Made by a program: the position numbers and the translations under genes
Shown: positions 1 through 12,557 of the stretch, in pieces
Layout: each line of letters opens with the position of its first letter
How positions within the stretch are numbered: the first letter of the stretch is position 1
Notes under the pieces: model-generated
What the model saw: only the letters and a program-made list of their open reading frames with translations
Database searches by the model: none
What the model was told of the DNA's origin: nothing
NCBI RefSeq assembly: GCF_000004075.3
Contig: NC_026657.2
Location: forward strand, 32,474,732-32,538,731
Length of the DNA stretch: 64,000 nucleotides
Origin: Cucumis sativus
Taxonomy: Eukaryota; Streptophyta; Magnoliopsida; Cucurbitales; Cucurbitaceae
Reading direction: 5' to 3'

Positions 1-1274
1 GCCTCATTTTGTAATTTTATATTTTATTTGTTTTACGTGATTATATTTTATCCATTTCTTGAGGAAAAAAAAAACACAACTTTGTTTTTAAAATTGGTTA
101 AGGAGAATCAATTTTTTACAACTATTTTACCTATTTATCAAAATCTTAAGCTTTACTATTATCATTTGTTTTTTTTTACGTAAATGGTTCTTATTAAGTA
201 GATTCTTTTTTATATATTGATAATTATATATATTATATAAAGAATCCAGCCCTCACCTACTCAATGAAACTTTTTTTTTAAAAAATACTTATTGCACATA
301 AAAGAAAATGATTTATTATTTAATTAATATAAAAAATAAAATAAATATTAACTATTTCTCGTCATTTTATCTTCATATTTATTACTTAAACTTATATTTA
401 TAAACAATTTATCTAATATACAAAAGGTAAAAGGTTTTCTTTTTCGGCCAACAAAAATTCAAATTAATTTATAAAGTGACTTGTTTAAAAAGTACAATAA
501 TATTAAAGAAAAAGAGAAATAAAAGTATTATAAAAATTAAAAGGTAAAGAAGTGTTCATTTAAGTTTTATAATATGTTTTAATACTGTTCGTTTTTTTAA
601 TTTATCATTACATACTACTTAATCATTTTAGCAAAAACATATATTTACAAGATTCGCATTCTGTTAAAAATTTCTAGTAATTCTAAAAAGTGATAAAATG
701 GATAATATTGTTTTCATTTTATATTCCAACTCTAAGAGATCAAAATGGTCAATTTAAAAAACTGCATAAACTAAATAAACGAAAGTTAAAAGTATACGAG
801 CGAATAAAAGATTTTAAAAGTACACAAACAAATGAACCAAAATGGAAAGTAAACATACTAAAGTAGTATATATAATATAAACCTACTGCTAATGAATTCA
901 ATACTAAATCGAATATGAAGAGTACTATAGGTAAAAAGAACACTAAAAAAATCTGGAAAGAAAGCTTACACGTCTAAGATTGAGATATTTCAAAGGGATA
1001 TTGTGAATATGTTAAAGAAGATCACTAGATTTCATAAAGGGAACAAGAATGACAACAACCAAATCACAACTTATGAGAGAGAGTTAAGACATTCATGAGG
1101 TTCATGTTACTCAAAACCTAAATTGATCACAATGGATCCTATGCCATAGCATTAACTAAAGTTTGCTACCCCTATTCAATTTCCCCTCAACAGTCCACCG
1201 TCTTCTATTCCCTTTAAAAAGACTCACAAATTTGATATCCTTTCACCACACACAAAAATTAAACAGCCCTTCAA
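1..1274. other. AT-rich intergenic DNA, left edge
   Basis: No gene is supportable here. The stretch is very AT-rich with many short poly-A and poly-T runs and no ORF with protein-like composition. The last 100 bases are the proximal promoter and leader of the glycine-rich protein gene; a TATA-like run (TTTAAAAAG) lies near 1214-1222, about 50-60 bases before its ATG. Confidence 0.6.
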
Positions 1275-1637
1275 ATGGCAAATTACAAGCTTAATTTGAT
1301 GTTGGTTATGGCAATGGCTATGGCTGCATTTGCGTTCCATGTTACTGCAAGAACTGTCCCAAATGATCAGGCTGCAAAAGGGCTCAATGACCAAAAGAAC
1401 TTCCTCAACTATGGTGGTGTTGGTGGTTTCTCTGGCATTGGTGACAGTGGACTCCCCTTCGGAGGCGGTATCGGCGGGGGAGGGCTCGGAGGAGGTGGTG
1501 GCTTAGGCGGGCTTGGTGGTGGCATTGGTGGGTTCGGTGGGGTTGGCATTGGTGGCATTGGTGGCGGAGTTGGTGGTGGAGTGATAGGGGGAATTGGAGG
1601 GATTGGTGGTGGTGGTGGACTCGTTAAACTTCCTTAA
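1275..1637 (+). CDS. small secreted glycine-rich protein (cell-wall type)
   Basis: This single-exon gene encodes 120 residues. Residues 1-26 form a typical signal peptide: a Lys near the N-terminus, then a Met/Ala/Leu/Val-rich core ending in a small-residue cleavage region around HVTA-RT. A short polar segment (about 27-48, with Asn, Asp, Lys and Gln) precedes a glycine-rich tail from about 47 to 116, built of GG(V/I/L/F)GG-type units, and the protein ends GLVKLP. Such proteins are exported and associated with the cell wall or cuticle. The start is the first ATG after a leader beginning near 1230, and there is no upstream in-frame ATG close by. The gene stands alone; the next one downstream is 11 kb away. 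The secreted glycine-rich class is clear. The specific role is unknown, and low-complexity tails make orthology hard to assign. Confidence 0.8.
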   Translation: MANYKLNLMLVMAMAMAAFAFHVTARTVPNDQAAKGLNDQKNFLNYGGVGGFSGIGDSGLPFGGGIGGGGLGGGGGLGGLGGGIGGFGGVGIGGIGGGVGGGVIGGIGGIGGGGGLVKLP

Positions 1638-4415
1638 ACTATTAATCTAAGAGTGGAGGATTCGTTTACAAAGTTTGGTGTGTTTCTTATGTGTGTTTTA
1701 TTGTAATGTTTTAATTTGGAGTTTCTTTAGGGTTTATATAAGAAAAAGATAAGTAATTTGTGTGTTTGGTTTGCAATGTTAGTTTGATCACTACATCTTG
1801 TTGATGTAAGTTTGATGACAATTGCTCTTGTTTCTTTTAAATGTCTAATTGAAAATGGTGGATGGCTACCTTTACTCATAAAGGGAAATGCATATGTGTG
1901 TGTGGGTTTATGTTAGAATGATGTTGAGTTAAAGGAAAGAAAAGATAAAGATTGGGCCTCGTTTTGGCATCAAGAAAGTAGCACACGTACTACTAGCAAC
2001 TAATCTTAAATGATGTTAATTGATCAAAATCAAAATGATTTTATGTATTTAATTTTGTTTATAATAACATCTTATTTCAAATATATGTGATTTTCTCAAC
2101 AATAAAAAATATAGATTTTATTGATATAAGTTAAGGTTTTATCTTGACAAACTCAAGGACTATAATATCTTGAAGATTATTTATCAATTTGTTGTAAATT
2201 ATTTCAACACCACACATGATTAACATAGATTTTGAAGGTTCATCAATGCACCAAAATGAGCATGTATTTATTGAAGTTTCATTGATTGATTGATGGAGGT
2301 GGGCAATAGGGATTGGTGGATGTCAATTCTCATGACACAACCAATAGTTGGGTTTTGAGATCCTAATGATAATTAATTTCTCTAAAGGTTAGAAAATTGA
2401 TTTAAAGAAACTTTCGTTTGTGTTCTTAGTTTGATGAATAGATTTTGATAGGATTAGATAATGTGGTGAATAGTAAAATATATGTTAGTATGGTCATTAA
2501 AAATGACACATTAGTGAATAGTTACTAAGTTCGTTAATGTTCCGTGGTTGTAAATAAATAAATAGAGTGAGATTATGATAAAAGAGTGAAGATTTTAGTA
2601 GAATTTATAGTGTCGGGATTTTAGGAGAGTAGTCCCTCTCCAAACGTTGCATAAATGAATCGATCAAATTGGATAGACTATTTTTCTTTTTCATTTGAAA
2701 ACAATAATAACTCTAAAACAAATACTTTCGTTCTACTAAATACATATGTATCTATCTAGCTATATATCAAAACATTAATTACATAATTTGTAGAGACAAC
2801 AAAAATAAAATACCCAAAATATTCCCATTGTTCCCTATAAACAAGATATGCTCATATATATATCACATGTTGCTCTCACTATAAAACCATGGTTTCATTA
2901 AGAAAATGAAATGATATAATTGCAATGCCATATTATATATCTTTGTCCTTGGTGTCACATCCCTATCCTCAAAAGAAAATATGAAGAGAAAGTGAAAGGC
3001 AATATCCAACTAGACTTTTTTGGTTGCTTATAGAACCAACCATGTTCTTTGCCCATAATAAATTTGGCATAACAACACTTCTTATAATTCATACACCTAT
3101 TTGTGTTGGAAATACTTATTCTTGGTTCTATTAGCCTACTATCTCAAATATATCATTATGCTATATTGTCTCATTCTTTGATTTCGATTTCTTCCACTTC
3201 CGTCCATTGCTATATAACTCTCTCATGTTTAACCTTATTTTCACTCTTTTTTAACGTTCTTTCTAACTTTGTGTAAAAACTATTTTAATTAATACGATAT
3301 AATCAACCAAACAATTTTTAATTGATTTATTTCGTGTATTTTCTAGACTTATGATTTTCCTTTTTGCATAGTAATATATAGTGATGAAAATTAAAGCTTC
3401 CAACTTTCTTTTAAACCATAGTTAAGTTAATTAACAATTGTAAAGAAAATGTGCTTCATATGAGTTTCTAACATATGTATCTTCATAATTAATGACACAT
3501 AGCTTATAGGTATAAATAATGATTGGAATGGTGGGTCAACTCATAATCTGTAAAGAAAAAGAGAAAAAGAAGGAAAAACAAAATAAAGGTCTAAATGAAT
3601 AGTAGTAATGAACATGAAAGCCAAACCTAATTTGATATTTGTAATTAGTCACTTCTATGCATGCTGTTTTTTCCCTCACAGGTGGGTGTCGATTTTTGGA
3701 CTAAATTATTACCGAATTGACTATGTTTAGTTTAATAAATATTAAAACAAATCTTGATTCAAGAAGTAAACGTACGTTAGTTTTATTCTTTAAATACTTT
3801 AGAAAAAGTTGAGTTTTTTACAAACCGACCTCTCTTCTTCTTTTGACTGACCGCTGTAGATTTGATCAGTCTAACTTAGTTTTTTGCTTTTGTGTATCCT
3901 CCCTCGCTACTTAAGAATATTAATTAATTACGTTAGATTTACTAATTACAATATTTGGAAGAAAACTAATTATTTTAGAAAAAATGCGTGTGCATTTACG
4001 CTATTTATATATATATATATATATATTTTGAATACAATAGGAGTAGTTCTTCCTTCTGATCATAAAATAGAGTAGAGATGGCAGCTTGTGGTCATGGAAA
4101 TTTGTAGAAAGATTATTATTCATTTTCTCTCTATCAATGGAATAATTCTAAAAAAAGACATTATTGCTTTCTTGGTGGTACCTTCACATTTGTTTATTTG
4201 GATATAAAATATGGTTTTCTACTTACTTTTGAATCATAAGTTGTGGGGGACTTTTGTCATTAATGCAACAAATTGAAACCAAACCATTGAATTATTTTGA
4301 AAATGTGGGACTAAAGTATTCTTTTAATAATTTTAATGATTAAATAGACATTAACTTCACACTTCACGAATCAAAAGTACATCTTATCCTAAATTATAAT
4401 AAGTTATACAAAAAT

Positions 4416-4483
4416 AACAGAATGTATTGTATAAAGTTCTAGATTTTATAACAGAATGTATTGTATAAAGTTCTAGATTTTTG
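4416..4483. repeat. 34-bp tandem duplication
   Basis: A unit beginning AACAGAATGTATTG and ending in GTTCTAGATTTT occurs twice in direct orientation, at 4416 and 4450. The copies are nearly perfect, so the event is probably recent. No coding context. Confidence 0.8.
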
Positions 4484-5417
4484 GAATTGAGCTGTGCAAC
4501 GCTCCAAATTCATAAGTTGCTTCTAAGAGCAGATACTATATTCCCACAGACATGTTTTATGTTTTCAATTACATATTTTAATTTATAGAAGAATTTCAAT
4601 TAGGAAGACACCCGACATAGAACTATTGTTATGAGATAAACACATTTCTTAACCATACTTTCATATTCTTATCCTTAAGATCTCTCCCATCCAAATATAA
4701 TCTCAACTTATCAATAATACACATTTCTTGAACTCGGGTATTACAAGATGGTTCGACAATTAGTTTCTAGCTAATTTGTCAAGAGTTTTGTTAATAACTT
4801 GAAATCGACTATAAGATCGAGTCATGAAATTGAGATTTCTAACTACATAATAAAAATCAATGAAAATTGAAACAAGGAATAAGAATAAGAAAATTGAAGA
4901 TTTAAAAAAAGTGAAGTTCCAAATTCAAATCTGCACAAATCAACTAGAAAAATGAAAGAAGATGATAACCCATCTTATCAAAAACATTTTCTTTGTAACA
5001 TTATAATTACACAATAATTAAAAATGAGACAGTTTGGTGGTTTTGTATTGTCTTTAGAAGAAGCAACCACTGGCATCAAACACACAAAGTACATATTAGT
5101 TGGAATTTCTTGGAATTGGGTTATCATCCTTTCAACTTTTAATATGCAATTCATTCTCAAAAGAGTTTGATCCAACAAAATAATGACAAAAGAAGTAGCA
5201 GACATTAATGTTTTTGTTACCTCTCAAATCTCATTTTGGCTTCATTATTAAATTTAATATGTAGGCCATTCATTATATTGTATTAACCCACATCTAAAAT
5301 TACCCTTAAATACTCTCATCATCATATACATAGTATCCATATCCATAAATATTTTTCTTAGAAAAACATATATTGAGATTAGTAAATATAGTTTCTAGGT
5401 TAATAAATTTTCGTTGA

Positions 5418-5905
5418 AGGTAACAATTTATAAGTCGTCAAACTTTGGTTTGTAATGATTTAGTTCGCAAAATTTTATTATGTAATTATTTAATCCGTGT
5501 ACTGTAACATCTTGAGTTTAGGATGAAGATATGAATGAACTGATATCACATTTGAATATATGAGAGTGATTCTGAGGACATGAAATGAGAATATAAGGGT
5601 AATGTTAAGAAAGACTTAAAATATAAAAGTATGTGCACATTCCTTTTCAATGACTCGATTATAAGAACTTCAAAGTTAAGCGTACTTATATTGAGTTTCT
5701 AATTAGTTTACGAGTTTATTTAAGGAATATTGAAATTTCATTAAACTATATTATTAATTTCTAGAATAAAGATTAAATTGTTATAAAATTTTAAATACAC
5801 GGACTAAACTATACCTAACAAAGTTCATGACTAAGTTATTACAAAATTTATAATGCAATGACTAAATTGTTATAAGCCAAAGTTTAGAAATTTAAATTGT
5901 ATTAT
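5418..5905. repeat. imperfect fold-back (inverted repeat) element
   Basis: The left arm (about 5420-5510, with CAAACTTTGGTTTGTAATGA and AATCCGTGTA) is matched in reverse complement by sequence at about 5755-5905 (CTAAACTTTGGCTTATAACA and the complement of AGTCCGTGTA). The arms diverge but stay collinear over about 80 bases. This is what an old non-autonomous DNA transposon or MITE-like fold-back looks like. Element ends and a target duplication could not be fixed by eye. Confidence 0.45.
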
Positions 5906-6552
5906 TATGAAAGTTTAGAGAATAAAACCGACTTTTTTAACCTAATTTTTAAAACAAATTAAGATATTAATTATTATTCATATTAAGTTAAAATCCTAGC
6001 TATCATGATTAATTATACTTACTTTGTCCTCTAAAAAACAACACAAATTTTATTTTATTCACTAAAAGTAATTAATTCTAAGCATCTTTTTACATCTTAT
6101 TTATTTATTTATTATAAATTATAGATGTTGAATGAAAATTTTGGGTTTGACATGCTTTTTCATATTATTGTTTATATAATTTGGTTTTAAAGATTTGAAA
6201 AAGTTGGTAGAACACACAAGTCTATATGTGCTTTATTATATATCTAAAAGAACAAAACCACATATTTCTTCTCCACAAGTGGAAAAAAAATAAGAGAATA
6301 CCTTATTTAATAGGGCTTCATATAATAATGTGTCCTCTTCACACTTAATTAATTAAAAAGGCCAATTATATATATATATATGGGTATATCCCCTATAATA
6401 TTTTTCAGATTGATATCTATAATAATTATTATTATTTTGTATAGGGACCACGAAATCCAAGAGTAGAATCATAGACTTTATGTTATAAACTAATGATTAA
6501 TTTATTATTTCTTTTAGATAAACATTGATATAAAAAACTATATACTTAAATC

Positions 6553-6640
6553 CCAACGTGAGTTGGTTTAGTGGATGTTGATCTCTAATGACTAGAGGTT
6601 CAAATTTCTATCATGCAAAGTTGTTGTAACTCGAAAAAAT
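6553..6640 (+). mobile_element. possible tRNA-derived SINE relic
   Basis: A box A-like stretch (AGTTGGTTTAGTGG, about 6561-6574) is followed 23 bases later by a box B-like GGTTCAAATTT (6598-6608). A short tail then ends in an A-rich and TA-rich run. Spacing and wording resemble the tRNA-related head of a plant SINE. The acceptor and anticodon arms of a real tRNA are absent. Target-site duplications are not clear, so this stays tentative. Confidence 0.35.
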
Positions 6641-9600
6641 ATATATAACAATTGTTAGGGTTAGAGACGAAGTTGTTCTCTAGGATGGGAAATTATATCA
6701 ATTACAGTTGAACTAAATTCACTTGAGATCAATTTAATTGATTTAAGTATATATCCTTGATCGAAGAGTCGAAGCTTGAAAATTAAACGATGATAGAAAG
6801 ATTAAAGTCAAGGAATGTTTGATTTAGCTTTACAATCTTTAGGGTTTGGAAATTAAATGCTTAAAACCTACCAAAATATATTTATATAGTTAAATAATAA
6901 TTCGAGTCTTTGAATTTTTATGGTCTGTGGGCATTTCGTTCGTCAATTAACTTCACAACTACATATTTAATTTAGTTTAAGAATTTTGATTTAAAAATTT
7001 ATAGTAAATAGTAAATACCAAGTTATAAACCTAACTAATAAAACAACACATTTTTGAACAACAACAAATCACTCTATGATTACTTTTACTATATAGTTAT
7101 AATGAACATTAGTAAATTCTTAGTATATATATATTTGGATATTTTTCTTTTGAATTCATATGATATTTTTCTTAATAAATGAATTTTGTTAATGAAAAAT
7201 TCTTAGTTTTTAATATTTCACAAATATAAATGCATTATATATTTCTAAAAATAATGATAGATTTTTTTTTTTTTTTTTTGAACTTATGGTGATGAAAAGA
7301 TTTGAAAGTTGAATTGGAGAATAAGAAAAAAAGATGAGAAGTAACATCAATTAAAAGGGTGTAGAATTAAATAGAAATGTAGTCCCAATACATTTTAAAT
7401 TAATGGAATATCAAATAATTGAATGGTCACCAAATCCAAGCTTTAAGAAAGAGAACAAAATTTGGTCCAAGTAGGGATGCTAAGTCTTGTCCAATTAATT
7501 TTTGCCCCCACATTAACATTATCATCATTTTTAATTTTACAAACTATATATATACAATATTTTACCAAAATTTCAATCTTTCACCCCTTTATCCTTATAC
7601 AACAAAACACCATCCACCTTACTCTATATGTATATATATATATCATGAATTAATTATAGTTCTTTAACCTAAATTATCTCTAACGTGTCTAATCTTAGGT
7701 TGGTTAGTCGTTTTCAAAGTTTTTGTAACATATTCTTGTGTGAGTGTCATTTCTATCTCATTTGTTTAAATTAACAATGAGCACGTGTGATGAAAATGTA
7801 AAGTTTTAAAATAATATTTAGCTATACAAAAAAAGTAAACTCAAAGATTTGTAGTTTCTAGAAATATATTAAATAAATATAGGCAAAATGAAAAAATTTA
7901 AAGATTTTTATTTAGTGTGTAATATCTCATGTTGTCGATCATGAAACTTACTTACATATTTCTCCATATTTCAAAACTCGAAATTTTTTATCGATATTTA
8001 TAACCGGTCCCACGTATAGATTATGATTGAAAAATTATTGGATAAAATTTAATAAAAAATATAAATTAAATAGGAATGGAAAGGATTGGTTAAAAGAGAA
8101 ATAGAGATTGTAAATATAATTAGACTTTAATATATATATATATATATATATAATTTATTTATTATCACCAACCAATATAATAAGAGAAGAGACAGTGACA
8201 TTGATTTGTTGAAGTGATTTTTGGTTGATATTCTTTTGAAGAAATTTGATCAATCCGTGACCAAATCCATCAACCAATTAATGAAAACAATAAATATTTT
8301 TTCACTTCAAAATCCCTAACCGAACAAATATATTATTTTGAAACTTTAGAAACTAAACGTAAACTAAAAATGCCAATAAACTTTAGGTATACGAGGAAAA
8401 AATATTTTTTTGTTTATAGGTTTTGAACTTGGTTTCTATTTAGCGTGACATATTTAATCGTGAAAAAAAGTTACTTTTTATTAAAATGTTGACTAATGGT
8501 TTGTATACATAAAATGACAGCTTGACTAAGATAATCACATCTTAAAACTAAATGAATTTTGTTTTGAATATATCTATATGATGACTATTGGACACGGTAT
8601 TCGTTTGTAAGTCACATCGAATTGAGATGACGAAGATAAACAAAGGTTAAGAAAGAAAAAGGTGTTTTTAGGTGAAATTGAAGTTTCACATATGCTATAA
8701 TTCACTCATTAATTCAACCATGTAAGGGAAATACAAAAGTACTAACGTGAGTATGACAAGTTTTCACTCTTTGAAACGAAAGATTTCATTTTTCTTTTGA
8801 AATGACCACCAAGTTCTATATATGTATCATTTTCTTATTATTAATTTATCTCAACTTTATTGTTACGGATTTTTTAATTTAACGTTACAATGGAAATAAA
8901 CTAAAATTTAATTATATATTATTGGTGTTAGAAAGTTGCATTTAACATTGCCGTGACTCGTGAGATCTTTGGAGATCTTTGCACTAGTATGACGTTGATA
9001 TCTAAGTTAATATTGAGAGCTTATAGCTCAATAACTTAAGTATATTAAAGAAATGTTTGACATCTCTCCTTGAAAAATTACTTACTTTTTTCTTCCTAAA
9101 GTTGTCGAATTTGGCTATTTCTTATGCCCTTCTTCTAACATTCCCCTATAGTTACACGTAACTCCGGCAATGTCAGTAATTGTGTCATCCAAGAATGCAA
9201 AATGCCAAATCAATCACGACTTGATTATTTCTCGATAATTGTTACATTCACCAACTACTAGACGACCTAACTCTTACTTCTTTTTTTTTTTCTCGTCGAA
9301 CATACATTTTCTTATATCTCTTCCCAATTTTCTTTGAACTTGAATCTTGCCCATAAATATAATACACTCTAGGGTACTGAAAGTTAAATGAAGAGAAGAA
9401 TTGATGGCTTAGTGATGGAGTTGGTGCAATTTACAACTACAATTTATTTCAAAAAGCAATCGAAAATAGTTGTCAAAAACTAGAATATATATATATATAT
9501 ATAATATATATATATATAAAGAATGCAATAATACCATTGCTTCTCTTATCGAATATATATATAAATGTTGCTAGAGGGTGCCCTTACATCAATTCCCTAC

Positions 9601-12557
9601 CTCTTTATAAACTCAAAATAAATAAAATAATAACTACATACAATTTGTGGTCTACAATATTGAAACGTTACCAATTTATATATATATAAACAATATTAAT
9701 AAGAAACTATATAAAAAAGAGAAATATACGAGCGAGGATAACGTTCTCTTACAAAATAAGTCATATCAATTTGTTGATATTATATAGACGACATGACTTA
9801 ATTATTTTAGATGTTGATATAAGAATATACTAATTGAATTCAATATATATGCTAGTTGAGATTTGTATTAAAAACGTCACGATTTTTAATTTTAGCCAAA
9901 TTATACCTCCAAAACATGATTCAACTTCATCGATAATGTATTGTAAAAATATCTAATTATCAAACCTAAGTTCTAGTTTAATATTCTTAATTTTCCAACA
10001 AAAATAACTAAATAATAATATAATTCTAGTTATAACCTATAGTTTTAGTTTTTACCATATACTCATGACATTATAATTTTTTTTAAAAATAATAGTCCCT
10101 AAACTAACACATCCCTTTCTTGTTTATCTTTTCCCTAGATAACGTTTGTATATAGATATTCATATGTAAAAAGTTATACACATACATACATACATACATA
10201 TATATATATATATTTTTTTTTTAAATTATAAGTTTATAATGATTTAATTTATAACATATTTTGATGTGATGGTTTGTTCACTTAAAAAATTGATGGCTAA
10301 GCTGTCAATGGCATGAGTGCATTAGGTCACATCATACAACTATGATATTTGAAAGTTAGAAATTAAATCTTTCTTTTTCTTCAATGTAAAAACTACATTC
10401 ATATATTTTCCCACTTTTTCATCAAAAGAAAAACCACAATAGATTTCCTCCTACATACATCTCAGTGTGATTGCAACTCTATACCTAATATGAAATCATC
10501 AACTCAAAATTTTCAATTGTACTCTCTGATTTGACAAAAATCATGAACTATTGATACCTTTTCTTTTCTTTTCCTTCTTTCTTTTTTGATGAGATATCTT
10601 GACTTGTTTATAAAATATTTAAATACTTTCATTGTATAGACACTGTATGTATCTAGTTTTGTGAGTTATCATATTTAATAACTTTTATTTTTATTTGGGT
10701 CACCATTTAGTTTTAGATTTTTTTTCCCACACTATGGTTCTTTTAAAAATAAAATCAAATTTTAAAATTTATTTCTCAAACAATGAAATTCAATAAATCA
10801 CAGTAGTGTTTTTAAAGTTAAAAGTTGAAATGAAACAAGCTGTTATTATTCTTTTAATTCTCATTGTTTTTCTTTTATCAAATTTTTAGTCAATTTTCAA
10901 AATAAAAATAAATTTTGAATATTACTTTATTTTTTTGTACTTTATTTTATTTTAAAATGTGAATAAAAAGTAAGCAATAAAACGTAAAGTTTATGTAGAA
11001 GTATGTCTATCAACTTAATTTTTTAAAACGAAAGGTAAATACGTAATCTTTACTTTTAGTTTTTTTGCTTTTGAAAAATAAACTTATATTGTTAATTGTA
11101 CATATTGTTCTAATATTGTCGTCAATTTTTTAAAATTCTAAAAGTAGTAGTTTTAAGATGGTTAATTTTAGAATTTCTTTAAATGTAATGATTAAATTGT
11201 AAGGTAGATTTTAAAAAGAAAGACAAGTTTCTAAAAGATTTTTTTTTTTTTTTTAGTTTTTAAGATTTAACTTGATTTTTTAAACCATTTAAAAAAATAG
11301 ATAGTAAAAGAAGAAATTTACAACAATGAAAAGGAAAAGACCAAAGGATGATCTTAAGATTTACGGAGAGTTATAGAAAAGAGAAAACAAACCTATAATT
11401 TGAAGATCAAAAACTAAAAACGAAATTGATATCAACATCATCTAACAGCTGGATATCTTTAGTTTTCCTTTTAGAGGCATCACTATCCATGTTCCATTAT
11501 ATGACATTTGCCTAAAGGATGTTGTTGTGGGGAAGCATCAACAAAATAAGGCCATTTTGGATGATGTATATATAGATGATTATTATAATTGTCTTCTTCT
11601 TCCCCACCCCCATTAAATTTATATAATTATTTTCATTAATGTATACTTTTTATGATTATTTTGAGTGACTCAAACATTTCTGGTTGTCTATGTTTTTGGA
11701 TTCTTATGAATGTTACCCTTGAGTATACTATTGGTTTACACCATTTTAATTTCCTTTTTCCCTCCCTCCCTCCCTCCCTAGCTATAATGATCTAGAATGT
11801 TTGATAATCAATTATTGGTGAGGGGATAGGAGTTTACGTTACAAGAAATAATTATAGTGATAATAAGGTCGATCTTCGAATTTAAAGAGTTCTCCATTTG
11901 TTTTTGTTACATGGCAATATCTTTCTTAGGGTATTTTACACTACACTTCAATTACAATACAACATATTACATTGAAAATACTTGATTTTCAAGTGATACC
12001 AAAAATGAATTTATGTAAAAGAGGAAAGAATGTGACATGAAAAAGAGAAAACTTGCCCATCATCAACGGATCTATAAGGAAAACTCTTTGGGTATAAGAA
12101 TACAATCAAATGAAAGGTTTCCATTAATTGAAAGGAAGAATCTAGATATTGTTGGTCCATTTTTTTAATACATTATTATCATCATTATTATTATTATTCG
12201 AAGATTTGGAATTTGTGAATGTTAAAGTGAATGGAATCTTGCAAAAATGTCCCACCATCCTTCATAAGTTGATATCCAAATTGGCCACTCATAACTCCCA
12301 ACAGTCTTTTTCTCCCCATTAATAAAGCCTCTTTAGTAAGTAGCAAAAATATTGGATATGTAATATATATGAGAAAAGAACCCTACCTTTTAACCCCCCC
12401 TCCTATTGCATTCATTATTTTTCCTTCTACAAAGATATATTTCTGCTTCTCTCTCTCTCTCTCTTATATGATTGATTCATATGTACCATACATGTATTTA
12501 TATATATATATATTTCATGTTGAAGGTGAAGTTTCTTTCTAAGGGGTTTTTTTTCTA

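Larger units (their letters stand above)
1638..12557. other. 11-kb AT-rich gene-poor interval
   Basis: I find no protein gene here that I can support; the short ORFs have AT-driven composition (Ile, Tyr, Phe and Asn runs). It holds many simple repeats: T19 at 7261-7279, AT runs near 8121-8151 and 9484-9518, CATA/TA at 10180-10213, and CCCT units at 11760-11779. It also holds a 34-bp tandem duplication (4416-4483), a fold-back element (5418-5905) and a SINE-like sequence (6553-6640). The last 150 bases carry the leader of the PKS-like gene, with a CT microsatellite at about 12449-12464. Confidence 0.55.
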
